64,000 bases of DNA, from the NCBI GenBank assembly GCA_027694045.1, contig JAQEWB010000004.1:62001-126000 (forward strand). The letters run 5' to 3'. A model generated the notes under the pieces. That model was not told the DNA's origin. It saw nothing but the letters and a program-made list of their open reading frames with translations, and ran no database searches. This stretch comes from Bacillaceae bacterium OF18-1A (GTDB lineage: Bacteria; Bacillota; Bacilli; Bacillales; Bacillaceae_G). The translations under genes were made by a program, and so were the position numbers. Of this stretch, positions 39,077-46,810 are shown piece after piece (position 1 is the stretch's first letter; every line of letters starts with the position of its first letter).

Positions 39077-39093
39077 TGTAAGGAAATCTAACA
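39077..39093. promoter_or_regulatory. GlnR/TnrA-type site 2 (perfect match)
   Basis: TGTAAGGAAATCTAACA fits TGTNA-N7-TNACA at every fixed position, about 70 nt upstream of the predicted amt start of transcription. It supports nitrogen control of amt. Confidence 0.75.
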
Positions 39094-39176
39094 TTGGGTA
39101 TTTTTAAAGGAATGAAATCAACGTATACGCTTCACTCGGATAATTGGTATAATATTCTTACAATTAGAGTGTTGGG

Positions 39177-39495
39177 AGAGAAACGCCTTCGTAGGTTGCA
39201 GCGTCAAGTTTCTCGTAAATATGAAATGAATAAGGAGGGAAACCGTTTTGTCAAAACGAGCAACATTATAAAAATCGAGAAAGAGATACGACAACTACAT
39301 AGAAGGCTATCAATTTGTCACGGTATGAATTAGCAAGCTAACATCTAAAAAGTTACTGCTAATATGTAGGATTCGTTGTATCCGAATTTACGCCCTCGGA
39401 GTGTTGTATCAAACGAAAGTAGCTTCTGCGAAATCGGACACGTAGAACAGGGGAATAAACAAAATTTATAGATTTTTATAAGTTTATGGCAACGG
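39177..39495 (+). mobile_element. Internally deleted derivative of the IS607-type element
   Basis: 39177-39307 matches tnpB 17000-17130 (about seven differences), then jumps at TATCAA (39308-39313) to match 17471-17652 (about five differences). The full copy has TATCAA at both 17131-17136 and 17465-17470, so 334 bp was lost between 6-bp direct repeats, shifting the frame. The tnpA and the 5' part of tnpB are absent. What remains is a non-autonomous relic with the complete right end. Any guide RNA would read the start of the next gene (from 39496). Confidence 0.85.
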
Positions 39496-40806
39496 ATGCA
39501 TGTGAGGAAAATACGGACTAGGAAACTATTCATTTATTTTTGTTTAGCTGTCGTTTTATTTGTGCCAATGCATACTTTTGCAGAAGAGACAAGAGAGTGG
39601 CAAGACGAAGTGATATATTCAATTATGATTGATCGTTTTAATAATGGAGAACCGGAAAATGATAAACAGTTAGACGTTGGTAATTTAGAAGGTTATCAAG
39701 GTGGGGATATAAGAGGAATTATAAAAAGGCTGGATTATATAAAAGAGATGGGATTTACTGCGGTTATGCTTTCGCCGTTTTTTGAAAGTGAAAAGTACGA
39801 TGGATTAGCCGTGAAAAATTTTCAAAAAGTAAATGAACGTTTTGGAACGGAAAATGATGTGAAAGAGCTTGTAAAAGAAGCTCACGAAAAAGGGATGAAA
39901 GTTGTATTTCAATTTCCGCTTGAAGAAAATGAACAACAAGTAATCGATTCAATGAAGTGGTGGGTAAAAGAAGTTGATGTAGATGGCGGTTATGTAATGC
40001 GTAGTGAAAAAACGCCCCAATCTTTTTGGGATGATGTACAAAAAGATATGCAGGGGGTAAAGAAAGATTTTTATATTATGACTAAAAAGGATAGTGAATA
40101 CAACGAAAAAATAGTAGAATCATTTTCGAAAACGGATATATCGGTGAAACCTTTATATGATGTGAGTAAAAAAGAAGGGGAGTTTATTACGTTTTTAGAC
40201 GATCAAGACACAACAAGATTTGTGCGGATTGCAAAAGAGAATATGTATTATCCTCCGTCACGTTTAAAACTAGCGCTCACGTACTTATTAACATCGCCAG
40301 GAATTCCGAGTTTTTATTACGGAACTGAAATCGCATTAGATGGAGGGGCTGTTCCGGATAATAGACGGCTAATGGATTTTAAATCAGATGAAAAATTTAT
40401 GCAGCACATAACAAAACTTGGTGAATTGAGACAGGCTAGGCCGTCTTTACGACGCGGGACGTTTGAGCTTTTATATGATAAAGATGGAATGAGTATATTA
40501 AAACGAAAGTATAAAGATGAAGTAACATTAGTAGCCATCAATAATACGAAAGAAACGCAAAAAGTATCCTTACCTGTTAGTGTGATTGGTGAAAAACAAG
40601 AGTTAAGAGGATTGTTAGAAGACGAAATTATAAGGGGAGAAGATGGGAAGTTTTATCTCGTTTTAAAGCGTGAAGAATCGAATGTGTATAAAGTGGGAGA
40701 AGAAACGGGTATGAATTGGCTATTTATTTCCTTAATCGTTGGTGTGAACGTGCTGTTTATTGCATTTTTAATTGCGGTTAAAAAGAAACGTAGGCGAGAT
40801 GTTTGA
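39496..40806 (+). CDS. Membrane-anchored GH13 (alpha-amylase family) homologue, probably a pseudoenzyme
   Basis: 436 residues: N-terminal signal/anchor (about 8-27), a GH13 barrel core (about 35-300) opening DEVIYSIMIDRFNNG, a C-terminal beta domain, and a C-terminal membrane helix (about 407-428) with basic tail. Family regions are altered: region I DVVLNH reads QFPLEE (139-144), the nucleophile Asp of region II is Met168, the acid/base Glu of region III is Thr196, and region IV reads FLDDQD (only Asp238 kept). The B-domain loop is also missing. So hydrolysis is unlikely; a carbohydrate-binding or structural role is possible. No ribosome site is visible because an IS607-type relic abuts the ATG; GTG at 39502 is an alternative. 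Confidence 0.8.
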   Translation: MHVRKIRTRKLFIYFCLAVVLFVPMHTFAEETREWQDEVIYSIMIDRFNNGEPENDKQLDVGNLEGYQGGDIRGIIKRLDYIKEMGFTAVMLSPFFESEKYDGLAVKNFQKVNERFGTENDVKELVKEAHEKGMKVVFQFPLEENEQQVIDSMKWWVKEVDVDGGYVMRSEKTPQSFWDDVQKDMQGVKKDFYIMTKKDSEYNEKIVESFSKTDISVKPLYDVSKKEGEFITFLDDQDTTRFVRIAKENMYYPPSRLKLALTYLLTSPGIPSFYYGTEIALDGGAVPDNRRLMDFKSDEKFMQHITKLGELRQARPSLRRGTFELLYDKDGMSILKRKYKDEVTLVAINNTKETQKVSLPVSVIGEKQELRGLLEDEIIRGEDGKFYLVLKREESNVYKVGEETGMNWLFISLIVGVNVLFIAFLIAVKKKRRRDV

Positions 40807-40930
40807 GAAGAAAAGAGATTGTTCGCTCTATGTTCATCTCCTCTTATTCTATTTGTAAGTTTGTATTTTTGGGATAACGGTGATAGTGGTGTTCATTCTA
40901 TTAATACAGTAATAATGTGTTGTCATTAAT

Positions 40931-40970
40931 AAAAAGAAAAACTCCTCTTATGAGAGGAGTTTTTCTTTTT
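40931..40970. terminator. Bidirectional terminator, GH13 gene / yajQ
   Basis: AAAAAGAAAAACTCCTCT / AGAGGAGTTTTTCTTTTT, a perfect 18-bp stem. Confidence 0.85.
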
Positions 40971-41460
40971 AGCGGTAGTTAATGAATTGTACGTCGATTG
41001 GTAAATCAGCACTACGAACTGCTGCGATTACTGCTTGTAAGTCATCGCGGCTTTTCGCTGTAACACGTACTTGATCATCTTGTACTTGTGTTTTTACTTT
41101 TAATTTCATTTCTTTAATGATGTTGTTAATTTTTTTCGCGTTATCTTTATCGATACCTTGCTGAAGTGTAGCACGTTGGCGCACAGTGTTACCAGTCGCA
41201 GCTTCAACTTTTCCGTAATCTAAGTTCTTAATTGGAACATTACGTTTTACAAGTTTAGAAATAAGAACGTCTTTTACTTGTTCTAATTTGAACTCGTCGT
41301 CAGAAGTTAAAACAAGTACTTCTTTTTCAAGTTTAATATCACTTTTACTTCCTTTAAAGTCATAGCGGTTTTGGATTTCTTTTAATGCGATGTTAATTGC
41401 GTTTGTTACTTCAGGTAATTCTACTTTCGAAACGATGTCAAAAGAACTATCTTTTGCCAT
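40969..41460 (-). CDS. yajQ: YajQ family nucleotide-binding protein (UPF0234)
   Basis: 163 residues from ATG at 41460 behind GGAGGTG; a TTG five codons upstream overlaps that site. The family start [14 protein letters not shown] and the [11 protein letters not shown] block are clear. YajQ-like proteins have two RRM-like domains and bind nucleotides or c-di-GMP in some species; the role in Bacillus is not settled. Confidence 0.93.
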   Translation of the reverse strand: MAKDSSFDIVSKVELPEVTNAINIALKEIQNRYDFKGSKSDIKLEKEVLVLTSDDEFKLEQVKDVLISKLVKRNVPIKNLDYGKVEAATGNTVRQRATLQQGIDKDNAKKINNIIKEMKLKVKTQVQDDQVRVTAKSRDDLQAVIAAVRSADLPIDVQFINYR

Positions 41461-41680
41461 AGTTAGCACCTCCAAGTGTAATTCTAATCTTTTTATGTAC
41501 TGTACATACTAAAGTATAGCTGAAAACGAGCTTAGACTTAAGTGTTTTCATACGTAACCTCATTTTATTATAGTGAATTTTGGGCAGTTGGACAAATAAA
41601 GGAAAAATCGTGTTATAATTAACTTTTGTTTGGAATGATAAAAAAGATAATTTTATATATATAGAAGGGAATTAAAAAAT

Positions 41681-42535
41681 ATGTATTTGCAATTAGGATC
41701 GATTGAACAGGTAACTGTTTTACGCGAAACGGAAATCGGATATATGGTTGGGAATGAAGAAGAAGAAATCTTCTTACATAAAAACGAATTAGCTGGAGAA
41801 ATTGAAGAAGGCGATACGATTGATGTATTCTTATACCTTGATCATCAAAATCGTATTTCAGCAACAATGAAGGAGCCAATTATTACAACACATGATTGGA
41901 ATTGGGTAAAGGTTGTAGAAGTTATTCCTAGTTTAGGTGTGTTTGTTGATATTGGTGTATCAAAAGATATATTAATTCCAGCCGATGAGTTCCCGATTTA
42001 TATGCCAGTATGGCCAGAAGTAGGCGACGAATTATATTGTACGTTAAAATTAACGAATCGTGATCGTTTAATCGCTCTTCCAGCAAGAGATAGTGATATG
42101 CAAGAAATCGTTGTAGATGCGACGCCATCTATGCGTAATAAAAACGTAAATGGACGTGTGTATCGTTCGCTTCAAGTAGGTTCATTCGTTTTAACAGATG
42201 AGCATTTCCGTGCTTTCTTACACCATACAGAAAGAAAAGAACAAGTCCGTATCGGTGAACGTGTAACAGGTCGTATTATTGATGTGAAAGATGACGGTAC
42301 AATTAACATTTCACTTCTTCCTCGTAAAGAAGAAGGAATGGAAGATGATGCTGCAGTAATTTATGCATATATGGAAGAACGAGGCGGAGCAATGCCGTTT
42401 TGGGATAAGAGCTACCCAGAAGACATTAAAGAACGTTTCAATATGAGTAAAGCTGCGTTTAAGCGTGCGCTTGGTAAGTTGATGAAAGAAGAAAAGGTTT
42501 ACCAAGAAGAAGGTTGGACGTACTTTAAGAAATAA
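41681..42535 (+). CDS. cvfB: CvfB-family S1 RNA-binding protein (YitL)
   Basis: 284 residues with three S1-like OB domains (about 1-65, 70-130, 148-212) and a C-terminal winged-helix region (about 225-282) containing FNMSKAAFKRALGKLMKE. CvfB of Staphylococcus is an RNA-binding virulence regulator; the Bacillus homologue is YitL. Cytoplasmic. The ribosome site is AGAAGGGA. Bidirectional terminator at the end. Confidence 0.9.
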   Translation: MYLQLGSIEQVTVLRETEIGYMVGNEEEEIFLHKNELAGEIEEGDTIDVFLYLDHQNRISATMKEPIITTHDWNWVKVVEVIPSLGVFVDIGVSKDILIPADEFPIYMPVWPEVGDELYCTLKLTNRDRLIALPARDSDMQEIVVDATPSMRNKNVNGRVYRSLQVGSFVLTDEHFRAFLHHTERKEQVRIGERVTGRIIDVKDDGTINISLLPRKEEGMEDDAAVIYAYMEERGGAMPFWDKSYPEDIKERFNMSKAAFKRALGKLMKEEKVYQEEGWTYFKK

Positions 42536-42542
42536 AGTGAAT

Positions 42543-42592
42543 AAAAAAGCACCGCCTTACTTTGCAGTAAAATAAGGCGGTGCTTTTTTAGT
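42543..42592. terminator. Bidirectional terminator, cvfB / prsA
   Basis: AAAAAAGCACCGCCTTA / TAAGGCGGTGCTTTTTT long stem. Confidence 0.9.
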
Positions 42593-43445
42593 TTCCTTCC
42601 TCAGGTATAAGGGCAAACGTATCTTTTAAATCACTATCATTTATTTTAATATTTGCCTTTTTTAATTCATCATGTAGCAATTTTTGACTGAATGCAGGGT
42701 CTGCGATACGCTCTTCTTCTAAGTTTTTACGAATGGAGCCTTTCACTTCATCGTACGGTTGTAAATCTTTTTTACCGGTTAATTTAATAATATGATAGCC
42801 GTTTGGTGATTTGACGGGATCGCTAATTTGCCCGACCTTTAGTTTATAGGCAGCTGTTTCAAATTCGGGTGTCATTGTACCTGAAGAGAAGTATCCGAGG
42901 TCTCCGCCTTTTTCTTTTGATATCATATCTTGTGATTCTTGTTTTGCTAATTCTTCAAATGAAGTACCAGCATCTAATTTTTTCTTTATTTCTTTCGCTT
43001 CGTTTTCGTCACTGACTAAAATATGACTCGCTTTAATTTCTGGTTTATAGTGGTCTTTCACATCTTTTTCTGTAACACTTTTCTTAATCGCTTCATTCAT
43101 AGCGAGTTTGAACTTAATTTGATTTTTAAAATCCTCTTCATCTTTTAAACGATTATTTTCTAATAACGTTTTGAATTGGTCTCCATATTGATTTTTCACC
43201 TTTTGCACTTCTTTATTTACATCATCGTCAGATACTTTGTATTTTTTCATGATAATATCTTGTGCCATCATTTCATATAACATGTCTTTTCCATAACGAT
43301 CCTTCAACTGTTTTTCGAAGTCACTCTTCGTAATGGTTGAGTCTGTTGCTGTAGCGATTGCAGTTGAGTCGTTTTTTTGTCCACAAGCAGATAGCATTAA
43401 TATACTTATTAGTGCAGTAATAATAAAAATATGTTTCCCTCTCAT
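42588..43445 (-). CDS. prsA: PrsA foldase lipoprotein (parvulin-type PPIase)
   Basis: 285 residues. The lipobox LSAC places the lipidated Cys at residue 21. The parvulin domain (about 134-226) has KASHILV, GGDLGYFSSG and GYHIIKLTG. PrsA assists folding of exported proteins at the membrane-wall interface. B. cereus group genomes hold several prsA paralogues; which one this is cannot be told here. It stands alone on the minus strand. Confidence 0.95.
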   Translation of the reverse strand: MRGKHIFIITALISILMLSACGQKNDSTAIATATDSTITKSDFEKQLKDRYGKDMLYEMMAQDIIMKKYKVSDDDVNKEVQKVKNQYGDQFKTLLENNRLKDEEDFKNQIKFKLAMNEAIKKSVTEKDVKDHYKPEIKASHILVSDENEAKEIKKKLDAGTSFEELAKQESQDMISKEKGGDLGYFSSGTMTPEFETAAYKLKVGQISDPVKSPNGYHIIKLTGKKDLQPYDEVKGSIRKNLEEERIADPAFSQKLLHDELKKANIKINDSDLKDTFALIPEEGN

Positions 43446-43572
43446 GCCAACACCTCATCCGAATATGTTATCGCTATTGTAAAATATAGAAGTGAACATG
43501 AAGTGAATTTTTAATGTTTTTCCCTGTAAAATGTAAAAAGTACATCAACAATTATGTTGATGTACGGTGAAA

Positions 43573-43704
43573 TCAAAGGTGATCGGTCTTTTTTGAATAG
43601 GCACGCTTACCTTGCTGAATATTTTTTTGTTCTTGCTCATTTTTTTGTGCTCGTTTTGCATTATTATCGCGTGCTTTTTTGTCGTTATCACTCGTATGTG
43701 GCAT
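43573..43704 (-). CDS. Small hydrophilic protein (DUF3941-like)
   Basis: 43 residues: MPHTSDNDKKARDNNAKRAQ... ending AYSKKTDHL. Highly charged, Asn/Lys/Gln-rich, no membrane segment. The composition and ends match the short DUF3941 proteins I recall from Bacillus. It is convergent to nothing and divergent from yitT. RBS TGGAGTTG before the ATG. Function unknown. Confidence 0.65.
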   Translation of the reverse strand: MPHTSDNDKKARDNNAKRAQKNEQEQKNIQQGKRAYSKKTDHL

Positions 43705-43804
43705 ATGTATCAACTCCATTTCTAAACGTTGTACGTTTATCATTTCCTTTTTCGTAAAGACTATGTATAGCGGGGCATTTATGAATGATAAAGGTGGATT
43801 AGAA

Positions 43805-44662
43805 ATGGATTTGAAGTTGAATTATACCGAACTTATAAAGAAGTTAATCGTTGTAATTATCGCGGGGTTACTAAATGCGATTGGAATGAATTTGTTTTTA
43901 ACGCCAGCGAAAGTATATGCGAGTGGGTTTGCTGGGTTGTCTCAATTATTATCACAAATATTAGGTGATTTTTTATCTATCCATATATCAACAGGGGTGT
44001 TGTTTAGCTTATTTAATATTCCTGTCGTTATTTTAGCGTGGAAGAAGGTTGGAAAGGCTTTTACCTTTTTTAGTTTTCTTTGCGTTATATTTATGACTTT
44101 ATTTCTGGAAATCATCCCAGTTCGAGCTGTTTCAAACGATATTATATTAAATGCGATTTTTGGCGGGATTATTTCAGCGATTGGGGTAGGGGTTGCGTTA
44201 AAATGGGGTGCTTCTACAGGTGGTTTAGATATTATCGCGATGATTTTATCTAAGATAAAAGATAAACCGGTCGGCACATACTTTTTCTTTTTTAATGCAA
44301 TTATTATTATCGCCGCTGGCTACGTGTATGGATGGGAAAAAGCGTTATATACATTGGTTACCTTGTACGTATCAACGAGAATTATTGATGGGATTCACAC
44401 TCGTCATGTGAAAATTACAGCACTAATCGTGACGAAAAATGGGGCGGATGTGCGAAAGGCAATTCACTCTCGTTTAGTACGGGGGATTACAACGATACCG
44501 GCAACGGGTGCTTATACAAATGAAAATAAAGAGATGTTAATGATGGTTATTACTCGTTATGAGTTATATGAATTGGAGAGGATTATTAAACAGGTGGATC
44601 CAGGTGCATTTACAAACGTATTGCAAACAGTTGGGGTGTTTGGATTGTTTCGAAAAGATTAA
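43805..44662 (+). CDS. YitT-family membrane protein
   Basis: 285 residues from ATG at 43805, behind AGGTGG with 7-nt spacing; longer in-frame starts cross the divergent small gene. Five or six membrane helices occupy about 12-175 (YitT/DUF161), and a C-terminal soluble DUF2179 domain (about 205-283) has the THTGAY-like TIPATGAYTNENKEMLMMVI segment. The family is common in Firmicutes; function unknown. Bacillus has several paralogues. Confidence 0.9.
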   Translation: MDLKLNYTELIKKLIVVIIAGLLNAIGMNLFLTPAKVYASGFAGLSQLLSQILGDFLSIHISTGVLFSLFNIPVVILAWKKVGKAFTFFSFLCVIFMTLFLEIIPVRAVSNDIILNAIFGGIISAIGVGVALKWGASTGGLDIIAMILSKIKDKPVGTYFFFFNAIIIIAAGYVYGWEKALYTLVTLYVSTRIIDGIHTRHVKITALIVTKNGADVRKAIHSRLVRGITTIPATGAYTNENKEMLMMVITRYELYELERIIKQVDPGAFTNVLQTVGVFGLFRKD

Positions 44663-44691
44663 AGAGGACCAAAATTGGTCCTCTTTTTTAA
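44663..44691. terminator. Bidirectional terminator, yitT-like / DUF3813 gene
   Basis: AAAGAGGACC / GGTCCTCTTT stem, loop AAAATT, T6. Confidence 0.85.
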
Positions 44692-44885
44692 TGCAAATTC
44701 GTAATGTTTTGCAACTGCTCCTGCATTTCGCGTAGCTGAACTTTTTCAGCAGTTGAAGAGTTTGCATAAGCGGATTGCAAAGCGTTTTTTGCTCTATACA
44801 CGAGATCTTGTTGCTCAGTGCCACTTGAACAAGAAACGGCACTTTCAACAGCGTCTCTAGCTTGTTGGAATAGTAAGTTCCCCAT
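44688..44885 (-). CDS. Small soluble protein, DUF3813-like
   Basis: 65 residues, helical: MGNLLFQQARDAVESAVSCS..., ending LQNITNLH. Matches the DUF3813 proteins I recall in Bacillus. The ATG follows the previous gene's TAA without a gap (TAAATG), and its GGAGGGG ribosome site lies within the upstream gene's last codons, so the two are translationally coupled. Confidence 0.8.
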   Translation of the reverse strand: MGNLLFQQARDAVESAVSCSSGTEQQDLVYRAKNALQSAYANSSTAEKVQLREMQEQLQNITNLH

Positions 44886-45026
44886 TTAAACCCCTCCAAA
44901 AGAAGAGTTGCTTCTCGCTTTTTCTGCCTCAGCTAATGTACCTCTGTACGGGAATCTTGCATCATGCTTCATAACAGCATCGGCTCCTTGTTGGATAAAA
45001 CGTTTTGATTTGTTCTTTTTACCCAT
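44886..45026 (-). CDS. Very small basic protein
   Basis: 46 residues: MGKKNKSKRFIQQGADAVMK..., ending NSSFGGV. Strong AAGGGGG site 9 nt ahead of the ATG at 45026. Basic N-terminus, no membrane helix. First gene of a two-gene unit with the DUF3813-like protein. Not recognised beyond being common-looking for Bacillus; function unknown. Confidence 0.75.
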   Translation of the reverse strand: MGKKNKSKRFIQQGADAVMKHDARFPYRGTLAEAEKARSNSSFGGV

Positions 45027-45131
45027 TCGAAAAACCCCCTTTATTTAGCTGAAAACAATCGACGCGATGACTCTTGCGTCTAATTATAGTATGAGCGTTT
45101 GGCGAAAAACTATAAGCAGGGAATTTTTAGA

Positions 45132-45941
45132 TTACAACCCAAGAACCTCTTCTAAATATAAAGCAATACCATCTTCTTCGTTCGTTAACGTCGTATGATT
45201 TGCAAGTGATTTTAATTCAGGGATGGCATTTCCCATTGCAATACCGTGACCAGCAAATTCAATCATTTCAAAATCGTTATCTTCATCACCAAAAGCAATG
45301 ATTCGCTCTGCTGGAATATTGTAATGGCTAGAGATTTTCTGTAATCCAACTGCTTTATTTAACCCGCTTTTTACAATTTCGATAATCGGCCAAGGTGCGC
45401 CCCATTTTCTATGGTCGATAACTTCAGCATGCATATCTGTTAAATGTTGACGAATGGCAGTCGAATGCTCATCGTGTGCGTCAATTAATAAACAAGTCGG
45501 GTGATCATTTAAAGTGTTTAATAAGTCTCCAGTAAAAATATTTGGAGAACCGAATTCGAAAATGTGTTTTTTATCTTCATCAATTTCACGAACGTACACA
45601 TCATCCATAACTTCAGCGTATATATTTTTAACGCCGAAATCAAAGCAAGCTCGGACAATTTCTTGCGCTGTTGCTAGCTCAAGAGGAGAGTGGTGTGTTC
45701 CCCAGTTTGAATCAAGGGGATGATGGACGTAAGCTCCATTGAAATTTACGATAGGAGTATTAAGACCAAGTTCTTTATAATAATCATAACTAGCGCGGAA
45801 TGGACGTCCTGTTGAAATGACAACGATATGTCCTTGTTCCTTTGCTTTTGCAATTGTATGTTTCGTTCGAGTGGAAATTATTTTATTGTCTGTTAATAAA
45901 GTACCGTCTAAATCTAATGCGATTAAATGTTGTTTGCTCAT
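45132..45941 (-). CDS. HAD-superfamily (Cof type) phosphatase
   Basis: 269 residues. Motif I ALDLDGTLL (nucleophile Asp10, acid Asp12), motif II VISTGRP, the Lys of motif III in VKSGLNKAVGL, and motif IV IIAFGDEDNDFEMIEFAG are intact, with a C2-type cap between. Cof-like enzymes dephosphorylate sugar phosphates or cofactors such as FMN; the substrate is not predictable. AGAGGTG ribosome site. Confidence 0.92.
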   Translation of the reverse strand: MSKQHLIALDLDGTLLTDNKIISTRTKHTIAKAKEQGHIVVISTGRPFRASYDYYKELGLNTPIVNFNGAYVHHPLDSNWGTHHSPLELATAQEIVRACFDFGVKNIYAEVMDDVYVREIDEDKKHIFEFGSPNIFTGDLLNTLNDHPTCLLIDAHDEHSTAIRQHLTDMHAEVIDHRKWGAPWPIIEIVKSGLNKAVGLQKISSHYNIPAERIIAFGDEDNDFEMIEFAGHGIAMGNAIPELKSLANHTTLTNEEDGIALYLEEVLGL

Positions 45942-46429
45942 AATTTCACCTCTTATAATAATTTTTTGTATTTATCTGTATTTCCGTTTTTATATGCAGA
46001 AATAAGAGGTTAGACTGGGTGAGACCACCATAGATGGAAAGTTCTCTATATATCCATCTTACGTCGCAAAGTGCTGTGGTGTCTACTATTTCTCGTTGGA
46101 AATTAAGAAAAGTCAACATCTTTTTAGAAAGTTCAAACAATGTTTCTTTCATTATGTACAAATTGTGAAAAGGGTTACATTGCCGGTGTGATGAGACTTA
46201 TAATGAACATGTAATCTTCTCGTATATGTTTGACTCTCCTTTGAAACTAGCCTAAAGATAGGTTGGTTTCTTTTTTTCTATAAATAGGGAGAAAATCCCT
46301 GCTTCAGCTTGTGTAATTATATATATGTATGGGAATGAGCTGTAGTACTTGTTTCCTAAACATGACAGAAAAGCTTTCTTCGAAAATGGACATACTAATG
46401 GGGCAAGACGTCATGGAAGGAGAATGAAG
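45942..46429. other. 488-nt region with an orphan terminator and a possible structured RNA
   Basis: No gene with a ribosome site fills this gap. A plus-strand hairpin terminator at 46243-46277 has no gene ahead of it. Upstream, AGACcACC (46022-46029) can pair with GGTGTCT (46078-46084), enclosing GATGG/CCATC. An untranslated RNA read on the plus strand is a reasonable guess. Confidence 0.4.
46243..46277 (+). terminator. Orphan rho-independent terminator
   Basis: GAAACTAGCCT / AGGTTGGTTTC pairs over 11 positions with two G-T pairs, loop AAAGAT, then T7. There is no upstream plus-strand coding gene. Confidence 0.75.
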
Positions 46430-46609
46430 ATGGGACAAAATCGCAGGTTTCGTTCTGGACAAAAAGCGCCAAATGATGGCATTTACGTAGAAATTGGTGA
46501 AACGGGAAGTATGGTAAAAGATCCACAAATGGTAAAATTAACTGCTGGGGAAAGGTTCCCAGATAACACGAATCATAACCGTCAATGGACATATAAAAGA
46601 AAACCGTAA
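46430..46609 (+). CDS. yjzC: YjzC family small protein
   Basis: 59 residues: MGQNRRFRSGQKAPNDGIYV..., ending RQWTYKRKP. The start at 46430 is 8 nt after GGAAGGAG; an ATG two codons earlier is too close to it. The family is small, basic and conserved in Bacillus, of unknown function. Terminator follows. Confidence 0.85.
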   Translation: MGQNRRFRSGQKAPNDGIYVEIGETGSMVKDPQMVKLTAGERFPDNTNHNRQWTYKRKP

Positions 46610-46612
46610 CAG

Positions 46613-46640
46613 AAGCCGCAATCATTATTGCGGCTTTTTT
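46613..46640 (+). terminator. Terminator of yjzC
   Basis: AGCCGCAAT / ATTGCGGCT stem, loop CATT, T6. Confidence 0.85.
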
Positions 46641-46736
46641 GTCGTTGTTTCATTTACCATACCTTTTTGAGTCGTATGATGCATGTACCTGTTTTCTTTT
46701 TCCGATAATAAGTTTGAAAATACATAAGCAAATTTA

Positions 46737-46765
46737 TTGTATAAAAAAGTCAGTTGGCGTATAAT
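46737..46765 (+). promoter_or_regulatory. Sigma-A promoter of clpB
   Basis: -35 TTGTAT (46737-46742), 17-nt spacer, perfect -10 TATAAT (46760-46765). Confidence 0.75.
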
Positions 46766-46774
46766 CAAATCAAA

Positions 46775-46791
46775 GGTCAAAGAAAGTCAAA
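46775..46791 (+). promoter_or_regulatory. CtsR operator of clpB
   Basis: GGTCAAA-GAA-AGTCAAA is a direct heptad repeat with 3-nt spacing, the CtsR consensus (A/GGTCAAANANA/GGTCAAA). It lies just downstream of the -10, where CtsR would block transcription until heat shock. Confidence 0.88.
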
Positions 46792-46810
46792 CATTTGGAG
46801 GACTGTAAAG

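Noticed and set aside
45946..46161. 71-codon minus-strand frame upstream of the HAD gene
   Set aside because: No ribosome site, composition not coding-like, and it overlaps the structured region.
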